A DNA stretch of 64,000 nt from Halorientalis sp. (GTDB taxonomy: Archaea; Halobacteriota; Halobacteria; Halobacteriales; Haloarculaceae). Where the stretch lies: contig NZ_JAQCNH010000055.1 of the NCBI RefSeq assembly GCF_028275115.1, forward strand, positions 93,563 through 157,562, written 5' to 3'. This document shows positions 42,715-50,937 of the stretch, in pieces. The position numbers and the translations under genes are program-made. The notes below the pieces were generated by a model, which had not been told where the DNA came from, did not search any database, and saw only the letters and a program-made list of their open reading frames with translations. Positions within the stretch are counted from its first letter, which is position 1. Each line of letters opens with the position of its first letter.

Positions 42715-43593
42715 ATGAACGTTCTCGTCGTTGGCGGCAGCGGTTTCATCGGAACGAACCTGAGTAGGGAGTTGAGCAACCGGGGCCACGACGTGACGGT
42801 CCTGTCACGTGAGCCGGAGAGCGAGGCCCTCCCGGCCGACGTCGACACGGTACGCGGTGACGTGACGGCCTACGATTCGATCGAGGGTGCCTTCGAAGAC
42901 CAGGCTGCGGTGGTGTACCTGGTGGCGCTCTCACCGCTGTTCCAGCCCGAGGGCGGCAACGAGCGGCACGTCGAGATTCACACGGAGGGTGCGCGCCACG
43001 TCGTGCAGGCGGCCGAGGAATACGACGTGGACCGGCTCCTCCACATGAGCGCCCTGGGCGCCGATCCGGACGGGCCGACGGCCTACATCCGAGCGAAGGG
43101 ACAGGCCGAAGACATCGTCACCGCCTCAGATCTCGACTGGGTAATCTTCCGCCCGTCGGTCGTGTTCGGGGAGGGTGGCGAGTTCGTCTCGTTTACAAAG
43201 AAGCTCACGCCGCCCGGCCTCGCGCCGCTGCCCGGCGGCGGAAAGAAGACCAACTTCCAGCCAGTCTGGGTGGGTGACCTCGTGCCGATGCTTGCGGACG
43301 CCATCGAAGACGACCCCCACGTCGGCGAGGTCTACGAGATCGGCGGCGCCGAGGTGCTGACGCTCCGGGAGATCGCGAAGATGGTCCGGGGGAGCATCAT
43401 CGTCCCGGTTCCGATGGGGCTGGCTGGGGTTGGCCTCAAACTCGCGGGGTCGATTCCTGGGTTCCCGATGGGCGGCGACCAGTACCGGTCGTTACAGTTC
43501 GACAATACCACCAGCGACAACGATATTACAGCTTTCGGCGTCGACCGCCAGGACCTGACGAAGCTCGGCGAATACGTGGATTCGCGGGCGTAA
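42715..43593 (+). CDS. NAD(P)-binding protein, complex I NDUFA9-like
   Basis: The 292-residue protein is an atypical short-chain dehydrogenase: [20 protein letters not shown]ossmann motif, [20 protein letters not shown] in place of the YxxxK catalytic set, and [18 protein letters not shown]. This is the NDUFA9/NAD-dependent epimerase-like group used as accessory or quinone-related proteins. Substrate is unknown. The start at 42715 is behind a TATA box. Confidence 0.82.
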   Translation: MNVLVVGGSGFIGTNLSRELSNRGHDVTVLSREPESEALPADVDTVRGDVTAYDSIEGAFEDQAAVVYLVALSPLFQPEGGNERHVEIHTEGARHVVQAAEEYDVDRLLHMSALGADPDGPTAYIRAKGQAEDIVTASDLDWVIFRPSVVFGEGGEFVSFTKKLTPPGLAPLPGGGKKTNFQPVWVGDLVPMLADAIEDDPHVGEVYEIGGAEVLTLREIAKMVRGSIIVPVPMGLAGVGLKLAGSIPGFPMGGDQYRSLQFDNTTSDNDITAFGVDRQDLTKLGEYVDSRA

Positions 43594-43692
43594 GCACCCA
43601 TTTTTGCTGCTTCTAATCCCTCATTAACCGGGCTGCTTTCAGGCGGTCGCGAATTAAACTCGGCGTTCTATTTGCTGATATTTGGGGGTAAA

Positions 43693-43699
43693 ACTTATA
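43693..43699 (+). promoter_or_regulatory. Candidate cetZ1 TATA box
   Basis: ACTTATA lies about 40 bases before the ATG at 43739 in an AT-rich spacer, giving a leader of about 15-20 bases. Confidence 0.45.
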
Positions 43700-43738
43700 G
43701 CCGTAATCTGATTGTTTCTTCTCACACGGAGACGATTC

Positions 43739-44920
43739 ATGAAACTCGCGATGATCGGTTTCGGCCAGGCGGGCGGGAAAGTCGTCGACAAGTTCCTGGA
43801 ATACGACGAACGAACCGGGAGCGGGATCGTCCGCTCCGCGGTCGCCGTCAATACCGCTAAAGCCGATTTACTTGGACTGGACCGTGTACCGGAGGACAAT
43901 CGGGTGCTGATCGGGCAGGCCCGGGTGAAGGGACACGGTGTCGGCGCCGACAACGAACTCGGCGCCGAGATCGCGGAGGAAGATATCGACGAGGTGCAGG
44001 GTGCGATCGACAACATCCCTGTCCACGAGGTCGACGCCTTCCTCATCGTCGCCGGTCTCGGCGGCGGGACCGGGTCGGGTGGGTCCCCCGTCCTGGCGAA
44101 ACATCTCAAACGGATCTACACCGAACCGGTGTACGGCATGGGCGTGTTACCCGGCGGCGACGAGGGTGGTATCTACACGCTTAATGCCGCGCGCTCCTTC
44201 CAGACGTTCGTCCGGGAAGTCGACAACCTACTGGTGTTCGACAACGACGCCTGGCGGAAGTCCGGCGAGTCCGTCCAGGGCGGCTACGACGAGATCAACG
44301 ACGAGATCGTCAAACGCTTTGGTATCCTCTTCGGTGCAGGGGAGGTCGAACAGGGCGGCGCAGTCGCCGAGAGCGTCGTCGATTCCAGCGAGATTATCAA
44401 CACGCTCGCAGGCGGTGGCGTCTCGACGGTCGGCTACGCCGCCGAAGAGGTCGAACCCAAGAGTGGCAGCGGCGGGTTACTCTCGCGGTTCAAAGGAGAC
44501 GACAGCGACGACGGGATGGACACCGCAAACACTACCAACCGCATCACCAGTCTCGTCCGCAAAGCCGCGCTGGGGCGGTTGACCCTGCCTTGTGAGATTG
44601 ACGGTGCCGAGCGGGCACTGCTCGTGTTGAGTGGTCCGCCACGTCACCTCAACCGGAAGGGGATAGAGCGCGGTCGAAAGTGGCTGGAAGAGCAGACCGG
44701 GAGTATGGAGGTCCGCGGTGGTGACTACCCGGTCCCGGAGTCCGACTACGTCGCCAGCGTCATCTTACTGTCGGGCGTCCACAACGTGCCCCGGATCAAG
44801 GAACTCCAGCAGGTGGCTATCGAGGCCCAGGATAATATCGACGAAATCCGGCAGGAAAGCAAAGCGAATTTAGAGGAGTTAGTCGAGGACGATGATGATG
44901 AACTCGATCCCCTGTTCTAA
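43739..44920 (+). CDS. cetZ1: CetZ1, tubulin/FtsZ-superfamily cytoskeletal protein
   Basis: The 393-residue protein has GTP-binding tubulin signatures: GFGQAGGKVVDKF, the G-box AGLGGGTGSGGSP (near residue 110), and the synergy-loop region. Its C-terminal tail is short and acidic ([11 protein letters not shown]). CetZ proteins control cell shape and motility in haloarchaea, without dividing the cell. The neighbours cofC and cofG reproduce the order seen beside cetZ1 in Haloferax volcanii, which supports the CetZ1 assignment over other paralogues. Confidence 0.88.
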   Translation: MKLAMIGFGQAGGKVVDKFLEYDERTGSGIVRSAVAVNTAKADLLGLDRVPEDNRVLIGQARVKGHGVGADNELGAEIAEEDIDEVQGAIDNIPVHEVDAFLIVAGLGGGTGSGGSPVLAKHLKRIYTEPVYGMGVLPGGDEGGIYTLNAARSFQTFVREVDNLLVFDNDAWRKSGESVQGGYDEINDEIVKRFGILFGAGEVEQGGAVAESVVDSSEIINTLAGGGVSTVGYAAEEVEPKSGSGGLLSRFKGDDSDDGMDTANTTNRITSLVRKAALGRLTLPCEIDGAERALLVLSGPPRHLNRKGIERGRKWLEEQTGSMEVRGGDYPVPESDYVASVILLSGVHNVPRIKELQQVAIEAQDNIDEIRQESKANLEELVEDDDDELDPLF

Positions 44921-45680
44921 ACGGAGTGTCGTCTTCATACTACTCGCGGTCGCGGTCGTTGGCGTGGTCGGGACAGCAGCGGCCGTTACCGTCACAGACG
45001 AGAACGTGCCACAGGAGGTTGAGTCAGAGGCCGAGACGAGCGCCACGCTGACGGTGAGTAATCTCTACGACGACGCCCCCAGCGAATGGACGCTCCGTGC
45101 GGAGTCGAACCTCACGGGAGACGTTACCTGGCAGCTCAGCAAAGCAAAGTTCGGGAACGCCGGAATCGAGAACGAAAGCGGGTCGGGATCGAGCATCGAG
45201 ACGGCAGTCAGTCAGGAGAACGACGACGAGGAAATCACAATCAGCGTCTCCGGGACGATGCCCAACCGGAGCGAGTACAACTACGACCCCCGGCAGAACC
45301 TCTCTGCGATCACGCTCTACCGGGTGAGCGGCGACCAGCAAACCGAGATCGGCTCCGCCGACATCGAATACTTTACCGAGAACAGTAAGCAGGCCCGGCA
45401 GGCTATCGAGAGCGCACGGGAGGCCATCGATGCGGTCGGCGGTGATAGCGAGGCAGAAGACACCCTGCAGGGCGCCATCTCGTCGTACGACAACGAGAAC
45501 TTCGGGAACGCAATCCGGCAGGCCGAAAACGCCGAAGAAGCGGCCCAGGAGACCCAACAGTCACAGCAGACGACCCAGTTACTCGTCTTCGGTGGCGCGG
45601 GTATCCTCGTGCTGGCACTGGTCGGTGGCGGCGTCTGGTACTGGCGCAACCAGCAGGACGACTACGACAAACTGCGCTGA
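44892..45680 (+). CDS. Signal-anchored protein with C-terminal membrane helix, between cetZ1 and cofC
   Basis: The 262-residue protein has an N-terminal hydrophobic signal ([20 protein letters not shown]), a beta-rich extracellular region, a helical Gln/Glu-rich coiled segment, and a final TM helix ([22 protein letters not shown]). It overlaps the cetZ1 end by 29 bases; a start at the third of three adjacent ATGs (44898) is equally possible. Its TGA overlaps the cofC ATG. The function is unknown; genomic position alone links it to cetZ1. Confidence 0.7.
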   Translation: MMMNSIPCSKRSVVFILLAVAVVGVVGTAAAVTVTDENVPQEVESEAETSATLTVSNLYDDAPSEWTLRAESNLTGDVTWQLSKAKFGNAGIENESGSGSSIETAVSQENDDEEITISVSGTMPNRSEYNYDPRQNLSAITLYRVSGDQQTEIGSADIEYFTENSKQARQAIESAREAIDAVGGDSEAEDTLQGAISSYDNENFGNAIRQAENAEEAAQETQQSQQTTQLLVFGGAGILVLALVGGGVWYWRNQQDDYDKLR

Positions 45681-46306
45681 TGGACGTTCTCGTCCCCCTG
45701 GCCACCGACGAACCCAAGACGCGGCTCGCGGGGACACTCTCGCCGTCTGAGCGGTCGGCCTTTGCTCGCGCGATGTGTGCCGACGTGCTCGAAGCAATTA
45801 GCGGGCGTGACCACGACCCGCAGGTCCTCGCGACGACCGCCGTCGACGCGGACGCTCCCGTCACGGTCGACGACCGGCCACTGACGACGGCAGTAAACGC
45901 CGCGCTCGCGGACGCTTTCGACGGTGGGGCCGATGCGGTCGGCGTCGTCATGGCGGACCTCGCCCTGGCGACGCCGGCCGCAGTCGACCGGTTGTTCGAG
46001 ACTGACGGCGACGTGGTGCTGGCTCCGGGCCGTGGCGCAGGGACTAACGCCGTCGTGACCCGTCACCCCGAGTTTCGGACGGACTACCACGGCGCGTCGA
46101 TCCGCGACCACCGCGAAGCCGCTCACGATATTGGCGCCGACGTGACGGAGGTCGACAGTTTCCGGCTGGCGACGGACGTGGACGAGCCGGCGGACCTCGC
46201 GGAGGTCCTCCTGCACGGCGAGGGGCGGGCCCGCGAGTGGCTGGTCGACGCCGGCTTCGCGGTCACGGTCGCGGACGGTCGCGCCGAGGTTACCCGAGCC
46301 AATTGA
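45680..46306 (+). CDS. cofC: 2-phospho-L-lactate guanylyltransferase (F420 synthesis)
   Basis: The 208-residue protein matches Cof[21 protein letters not shown] (GT-A-like nucleotide site), [16 protein letters not shown], and [20 protein letters not shown]. CofC activates 2-phospholactate (or phosphoenolpyruvate) with GTP to give the guanylylated donor used by CofD. Its ATG overlaps the previous TGA, so translation is coupled. Confidence 0.92.
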   Translation: MDVLVPLATDEPKTRLAGTLSPSERSAFARAMCADVLEAISGRDHDPQVLATTAVDADAPVTVDDRPLTTAVNAALADAFDGGADAVGVVMADLALATPAAVDRLFETDGDVVLAPGRGAGTNAVVTRHPEFRTDYHGASIRDHREAAHDIGADVTEVDSFRLATDVDEPADLAEVLLHGEGRAREWLVDAGFAVTVADGRAEVTRAN

Positions 46307-46505
46307 TGACCGCCGGAGTGCCCCCGATGGTCGTCCTCCGGCGTCGGTCGACGTTCGATGGCTGCCCGGTGTGGTCGAACGACCTGGGCGGCCGGTGCGG
46401 ACGCGGCGCGGAGTCGGTCGACCGGTCGTGACGTGGCGGCCGTCGGCGGCCCCTCCCGAATGCGGAGGTGACACGTTTTTTGCGGTCCACGACACACACC
46501 TGAAC

Positions 46506-47621
46506 GTGATCCCGGGGACCGACGAGTACGACGTCGATCTGACCGTCGCTGACGACGACATCGAGGAGTTGCTCGACGTGCGGCCGGCGGACGTGGACCC
46601 AGCCGCCAAACTATCCTTCTGCCGGAACGTCTTCGTGCCGCTGACGACGGCCTGCCGATATACCTGCACGTACTGCACCTACTACGACGCGCCGGGACAG
46701 GCCACTCTGATGAGCCCCGACGAGATTCGGGAGACGGTCCGGCGCGGCGCCGAGGCCGGCTGTACCGAGGCACTGTTTACCTTCGGCGACGACCCTGACG
46801 ACCGTTACACTGCGATCCACGACCAACTCGACGAGTGGGGCCACGGCTCGATCCACACGTACCTGCGGGAGGCATGCGAGATCGCGCTGGCGGAGGGTCT
46901 GCTCCCGCACGCCAATCCCGGCGACCAGACCCGCGACCAGATGGCAGAAGTCGCGGACCTGAACGCCTCAATGGGCGTGATGCTGGAGACGACGGCGGAG
47001 GTACAGGCACACGGCGGGCCGCGCGGAAAAAAGCCGGGTCAGCGGCTCCGCACCATCCGGACGGCGGGCGAACTCGGCGTCCCGTTCACCACCGGTATCC
47101 TCGTCGGAATCGGGGAGGACTGGGCGGACAGAGCCGAGTCGCTACTGGCGATTCGCGAACTCGACGAGCGATACGGGCATATCCAGGAGGTAATCGTCCA
47201 GCCCGTCGTCGACAACGAGCGCTGGAACGGGGGGTCACCGAGTGTGGAGGCGCTCCGGCGGACAGTCGCGATGGCCCGGGCCTGTCTGCCCGAAAGCGTG
47301 AGTGTCCAAGTGCCACCGAACCTCGCACCTGCACGCGAGGTGGTCGACTGCGGAATCGACGACCTGGGTGGCGTGTCGCCGGTCACCGTCGATCACGTCA
47401 ATCCCGACTACGAGTGGCCCGCACTGAACGAACTCCGGGCGGTCGCCGACCACGCGGGCGTCCCCCTGCGGGAGCGACTGCCGGTGTACGACCGCTACGC
47501 GACGGACGAGTGGCTCTCGGACCGCATCGTCGCGGCCATCGACGCTCCCGACGGGACTGGCGACCGATTCCGGACCGTCCGCGACCGCGGAACGAACCCG
47601 ACGAGTGCGTCGTCCGATTGA
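46506..47621 (+). CDS. cofG: 7,8-didemethyl-8-hydroxy-5-deazariboflavin synthase subunit 1
   Basis: The radical SAM motif is CRYTCTYC (Cys50, Cys54, Cys57 counted from the GTG at 46506). CofG and CofH together make the Fo chromophore of coenzyme F420 from tyrosine and a ribityl-pyrimidine. The full-length frame opens at GTG 46371, but the family N-terminus (VIPGTDEYDVDLTV) begins at 46506, so I place the start there. The upstream 64 bases after cofC are non-coding by this choice. Confidence 0.92.
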   Translation: MIPGTDEYDVDLTVADDDIEELLDVRPADVDPAAKLSFCRNVFVPLTTACRYTCTYCTYYDAPGQATLMSPDEIRETVRRGAEAGCTEALFTFGDDPDDRYTAIHDQLDEWGHGSIHTYLREACEIALAEGLLPHANPGDQTRDQMAEVADLNASMGVMLETTAEVQAHGGPRGKKPGQRLRTIRTAGELGVPFTTGILVGIGEDWADRAESLLAIRELDERYGHIQEVIVQPVVDNERWNGGSPSVEALRRTVAMARACLPESVSVQVPPNLAPAREVVDCGIDDLGGVSPVTVDHVNPDYEWPALNELRAVADHAGVPLRERLPVYDRYATDEWLSDRIVAAIDAPDGTGDRFRTVRDRGTNPTSASSD

Positions 47622-47950
47622 TACTGGCTCCGTGTATCAGACCGTCTTCTGTCTACTGCTCGGGCATCAACAGTGGAAATAACACCCGCTCTCGGGGCCG
47701 GAGCGGTGCTGTCGACTACGGACCACGTGTCCCGGTTCACGTGGGCGGCACCGGCGGTCGTCGGCTACGGTTCGTTTCTCTCGTTGGCGGACAAAAAACG
47801 GGAAGCGACTACCTGTACGTGACGGTCGCGTACGGAGTGGCACTGTTTGGAGCCGCATTACTCGTTCGCGTCAGGCGACGCCCGAAACGGCGCTCGGTTC
47901 GAGCTTTGACCTGGATGAACCAGCGGTCGACGCCACGTAGAGTCGCCCGG
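47622..47950. other. Intergenic stretch with a possible frameshifted membrane ORF
   Basis: A short frame from GTG 47673 (GAVLSTTDHVSRFTWAAPAV, stop at 47820) and an overlapping second frame with YVTVAYGVALFGAALLV could be two halves of a small membrane gene split by a frameshift around the A-run at 47792-47797. No family supports it. Otherwise nothing is seen. Confidence 0.25.
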
Positions 47951-48649
47951 TCACCAGGACAGGGTGGCCGCGTCGTCCTCGGTGGGGCCAGGGGTGCGGT
48001 CGAGCGCGCGGAGTTCGCGGAACACGGTCGCTTCGATTTTGCGGAGGTGTTCGCCGATGTTAGCGGCCGAGCAACCGAGTTCCTCTGCCAGTTCCTTGTG
48101 AGTCGTGCGGCGTGGGTCAGCGTAGTATCCCTGCTCGACGGCGGCGGTGAATATTTCGCGCTGTCGCTCGGTGAGTTTCTCCAGCAGTTGCTCGGCGTCG
48201 GGATAGGAGGTCCCAGTCCGGACGATCTCCACGTCGATGGTCTCCGGTAACGCCGCGATTTTCTCGCGGAAGCCGCTGTCGTGCCCGACGTAAGTCACCT
48301 CCACAGTCCGTTGGTCGACGACGCCGACTGGCCACTTGACGAACACGTCGGAGGAGCGCCGAGTCTGCAGCAGCGTCCGCGCGAACTCCGTCGGGTCGAC
48401 GGAGAGGTATGCGTACCACGTGCGTTCTCCCGAGAGACTACACTCTCGAACCGGGTCCGCGGCCTGCACGATGGACTCGAATCGGCCCCGGTCGCCGGTC
48501 CCCTCCGCGAGGACGACGAGGGTCCCGTCGTCGAGGAGGTCCGCCCGGTGGACCCGCTGGACAGACACGACGGGGTCGGCGAGCAACTCACCCACGAACG
48601 GGTGGAACTGCGGGGCGTCCAGCGAGAGTCGAACCGTCACATGTCGCAT
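47951..48649 (-). CDS. HTH-10 (bacterio-opsin activator-type) transcriptional regulator
   Basis: The 232-residue protein has an N-terminal alpha/beta sensor (MRHVTVRLSLDAPQFHPFVG) and a C-terminal HTH_10 domain: LTERQREIFTAAVEQGYYAD and TTHKELAEELGCSAANIGEH. Bat-type DNA-binding domains of this kind occur in many haloarchaeal regulators; without PAS/GAF domains this is a short variant and not Bat itself. Target unknown, but a role in F420 or opsin-like regulation cannot be excluded. Confidence 0.88.
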   Translation of the reverse strand: MRHVTVRLSLDAPQFHPFVGELLADPVVSVQRVHRADLLDDGTLVVLAEGTGDRGRFESIVQAADPVRECSLSGERTWYAYLSVDPTEFARTLLQTRRSSDVFVKWPVGVVDQRTVEVTYVGHDSGFREKIAALPETIDVEIVRTGTSYPDAEQLLEKLTERQREIFTAAVEQGYYADPRRTTHKELAEELGCSAANIGEHLRKIEATVFRELRALDRTPGPTEDDAATLSW

Positions 48650-48934
48650 CGTCCGCTCGTTGTTCCAACTGTGAAATAGTTCTTTCGTTGATGCGAAGTG
48701 GAGAAGGGGGGATGGGGAATCGACCGGCGGCGTTGCTGGCCGCCGAATCAGGAATTCCCGGGCCGTACACTCCAGTTAGCCCGTCTGCAACTCTAGCGTA
48801 ATCGGGGAGCCGTCTTGGGTTTTGACCCGCCTATTCAAAGTGGATTTATTACATTCGTTTCTGAGAGAGTATATGTATAAAAGACCGCGACGGTCGCGCG
48901 GCCGCTCCCGGACCGTCGAAGCCACGGTCGCCAG

Positions 48935-50290
48935 TCAGTTTTCGGGGACGAGTGGCGTCCCGTCGGCTTGAGGGCCGAGCCTCGGACCGAGGGTGTCGGC
49001 AGCGGGATCGACTCGGCGACGGTGTTCGTAGTCGGTCGACCGTTCGACGGGGACGCGACCGATGGCTGTGATCATGTCGGCGTACTCCCGGACCGAGCGA
49101 CACTCTCCGAAGCCGCCGCCAGCGCGTTTCGTAATCTCCTCGCTGAGGATTGTTCCCATGAAGTCGTCGGCCCCGCAGGTGAGCATCTTCAGTCCCTGTG
49201 CATCACCGTACTTGACCCAGGAGGACTGGATGTGCTCGACGTTGTCCAGATAGAGCCGCGAGACGGCGATCATCAGTTCGTCCTCGTGGACCGTCGCCCC
49301 CGTGTCTACCATCCCGCGCTCGAAAAGCGGCGTCTCCTGGTGGACGAAAGATAGGGGAACGAACTCGGTAATCGCGCCGGTCCGGTCCTGCAGGTCCCGG
49401 ATGCGGTCCAGATGCAGCGCCCGGTGTGCCTCGTTCTCGACGTGGCCGTACATGATCGTCGCCGTGGTGTCGAGGCCGACGGTTGCGGCCGCCTCCATCG
49501 CCTCCAGCCACTCACCACTGTCGATCTTACCGGGGCAGATGACGTTGCGAACTTCGTCGGACAGAATCTCGGCAGCCGTCCCCGGAACCGAGTCGAGTCC
49601 CGCCGCCTGCAGTCGGCGGAACACTTCCTCGTATGACCAGTCCGTCCCACGACGGGCGTGGTAAGCCTCCTCGGGCGTCATCGAGTGGACGTGGACGCCG
49701 TCGACGCTCATCGCCTCGATCTGTCCCACGTAGTTCCCCGGGTCCGTCTCGTACTCGGCGGGCGGTCGATAGTTCAGGTCGCCCCGCTCGCTGGTCTCTA
49801 AGATTTCGCGATGGTCGTCGTCGAGCGCGAACGCCGGGTGGAGCCCCGAGACCGAAGTCACCTCGTAGATGCCCCGTTCGGCCGCGCCAGCGACGATCTC
49901 GCGGGATTCGGCGGGCGTCTTCGTGAACCCATCGTGGTCGTCCTGATAGCTCGTCCGGAACTGTTCGGAGCGGTCCTTGAAATTACAGAACAGACACCCG
50001 GTGTTACACGCTGTGGTGACGTTGTTGTTGAGATTGGCGACGAACGTGACCTCCTCGCCGACCACTTCGGCGCGCCGACGGTCGGCGGCTTCGAGGACGC
50101 GTTCTTTGCGTGCGCGGTCGATTCCGGGTCGGTCGGTCCCGGTTGTGAGCAACTCAATCCCGTCGTCGACGGTGAGTCGGTCCCCGGTCCGGGCCTTTTC
50201 GAGCGCGTTCTCGAACGACTGGTCGGTCTGTGGGCGGTGCTGGAAGTCGAACTCGCCCCGCGGGACCGACGGCGTGACCGCATCAGGCAT
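48935..50290 (-). CDS. cofH: 7,8-didemethyl-8-hydroxy-5-deazariboflavin synthase subunit 2
   Basis: The 451-residue radical SAM protein has the cluster motif CNTGCLFC (Cys95, Cys99, Cys102), followed by TSVSGLHPAF and VHVHSMTPEEAYHARRG, which are CofH/MqnC-family markers. CofH couples tyrosine to the ribitylated pyrimidine ahead of CofG. It is separated from cofG by one regulator on the same strand. The ATG at 50290 was preferred to an upstream start, since MPDAVTPSV is the first plausible N-terminus. Confidence 0.9.
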   Translation of the reverse strand: MPDAVTPSVPRGEFDFQHRPQTDQSFENALEKARTGDRLTVDDGIELLTTGTDRPGIDRARKERVLEAADRRRAEVVGEEVTFVANLNNNVTTACNTGCLFCNFKDRSEQFRTSYQDDHDGFTKTPAESREIVAGAAERGIYEVTSVSGLHPAFALDDDHREILETSERGDLNYRPPAEYETDPGNYVGQIEAMSVDGVHVHSMTPEEAYHARRGTDWSYEEVFRRLQAAGLDSVPGTAAEILSDEVRNVICPGKIDSGEWLEAMEAAATVGLDTTATIMYGHVENEAHRALHLDRIRDLQDRTGAITEFVPLSFVHQETPLFERGMVDTGATVHEDELMIAVSRLYLDNVEHIQSSWVKYGDAQGLKMLTCGADDFMGTILSEEITKRAGGGFGECRSVREYADMITAIGRVPVERSTDYEHRRRVDPAADTLGPRLGPQADGTPLVPEN

Positions 50291-50331
50291 TGACTCGTGG
50301 CAGGGGCGGGACCGGTATATACGTGGCGCCA

Positions 50332-50435
50332 TCTTTTTTCACGGGGGGTTCGCGCTCGCCCACGGCGAGCGCTCAACCCCCGTCAAAAAACATGGGTGAA
50401 AAAAGGCGGAACTCGCGCCACCGGCGCGAGTTCCG
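50332..50435 (-). repeat. Double-hairpin intergenic element, copy C (reverse orientation)
   Basis: Read on the minus strand the order is hairpin 1 (13-base arms cggaactcgcgcc/ggcgcgagttccg at 50407-50419 and 50423-50435, loop acc), a T-rich block, then a second hairpin with cggggg arms. Hairpin 1 arms are identical to copy D 430 bases away. It lies between the small protein stop (50491) and the cofH start. Confidence 0.65.
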
Positions 50436-50490
50436 TGAACCGCGCTCCCTTCGGTCGCGCGGATGCTGGTGTGCATTGAAGAGCGTGTCT

Positions 50491-50688
50491 TTACCGACCG
50501 TACAGTACGTATGAGAACGTAAGAAATGCCAATACTCCTCCGCCAAAGAACCCAAGCAATATACCGTAGACTGGTCCCGCAGAACTCAGGATCGACATTA
50601 GAACAATAGCGACTGCGAGGGACCCGAAAAAAAGAAGCATACCCGTCTGCCACTCTTTAATAAACTCTACGAGGTTCTTCTCAGCCAT
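50491..50688 (-). CDS. Small two-helix membrane protein
   Basis: The 65-residue protein (MAEKNLVEFIKEWQTGMLLF) has two transmembrane helices (about 14-34 and 38-58) and a short cytoplasmic N-terminus. No family recognised. It sits alone between two double-hairpin repeats. Confidence 0.6.
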   Translation of the reverse strand: MAEKNLVEFIKEWQTGMLLFFGSLAVAIVLMSILSSAGPVYGILLGFFGGGVLAFLTFSYVLYGR

Positions 50689-50841
50689 ACTTCAATCGTA
50701 TTGAACAATCATCCTAACTTTTCCGGCGCTATGTTTGCACTCCAAATCTATCGGCATTTGCACACTATTCTCGCTGAAACTAGCATCCGCCACGCCTCTG
50801 ACAAGTCCCCACTCGTTCCCTGCGGTCACTCGCGGGAATCC

Positions 50842-50937
50842 CGGAACTCGCGCCAGCGGCGCGAGTTCCGTCGTTTTTCCCCAAGTTTTTGCAACGGGGG
50901 GTTCGCGTCGCGAACCCCCCGCAGTAAAAAGTGGGTT
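50842..50937 (+). repeat. Double-hairpin intergenic element, copy D
   Basis: Hairpin 1: 13-base arms cggaactcgcgcc/ggcgcgagttccg (50842-50854 and 50858-50870, loop agc). Then tttttccccaagtttttg, hairpin 2 with cggggggttcg/cgaaccccccg arms (50895-50905 and 50911-50921, loop cgtcg), and gcagtaaaaagtggg. It abuts the stop of the kinase gene at 50938. Confidence 0.75.

Noticed and set aside
46835..48250. A 471-codon plus-strand frame over cofG and the HTH regulator
   Set aside because: Arginine-rich shadow of cofG in another frame; no domain.
47951..48649. The HTH-10 gene as Bat, activator of bop
   Set aside because: It lacks the PAS and GAF domains of Bat and lies 28 kb from bop; similar regulators are numerous in haloarchaea.
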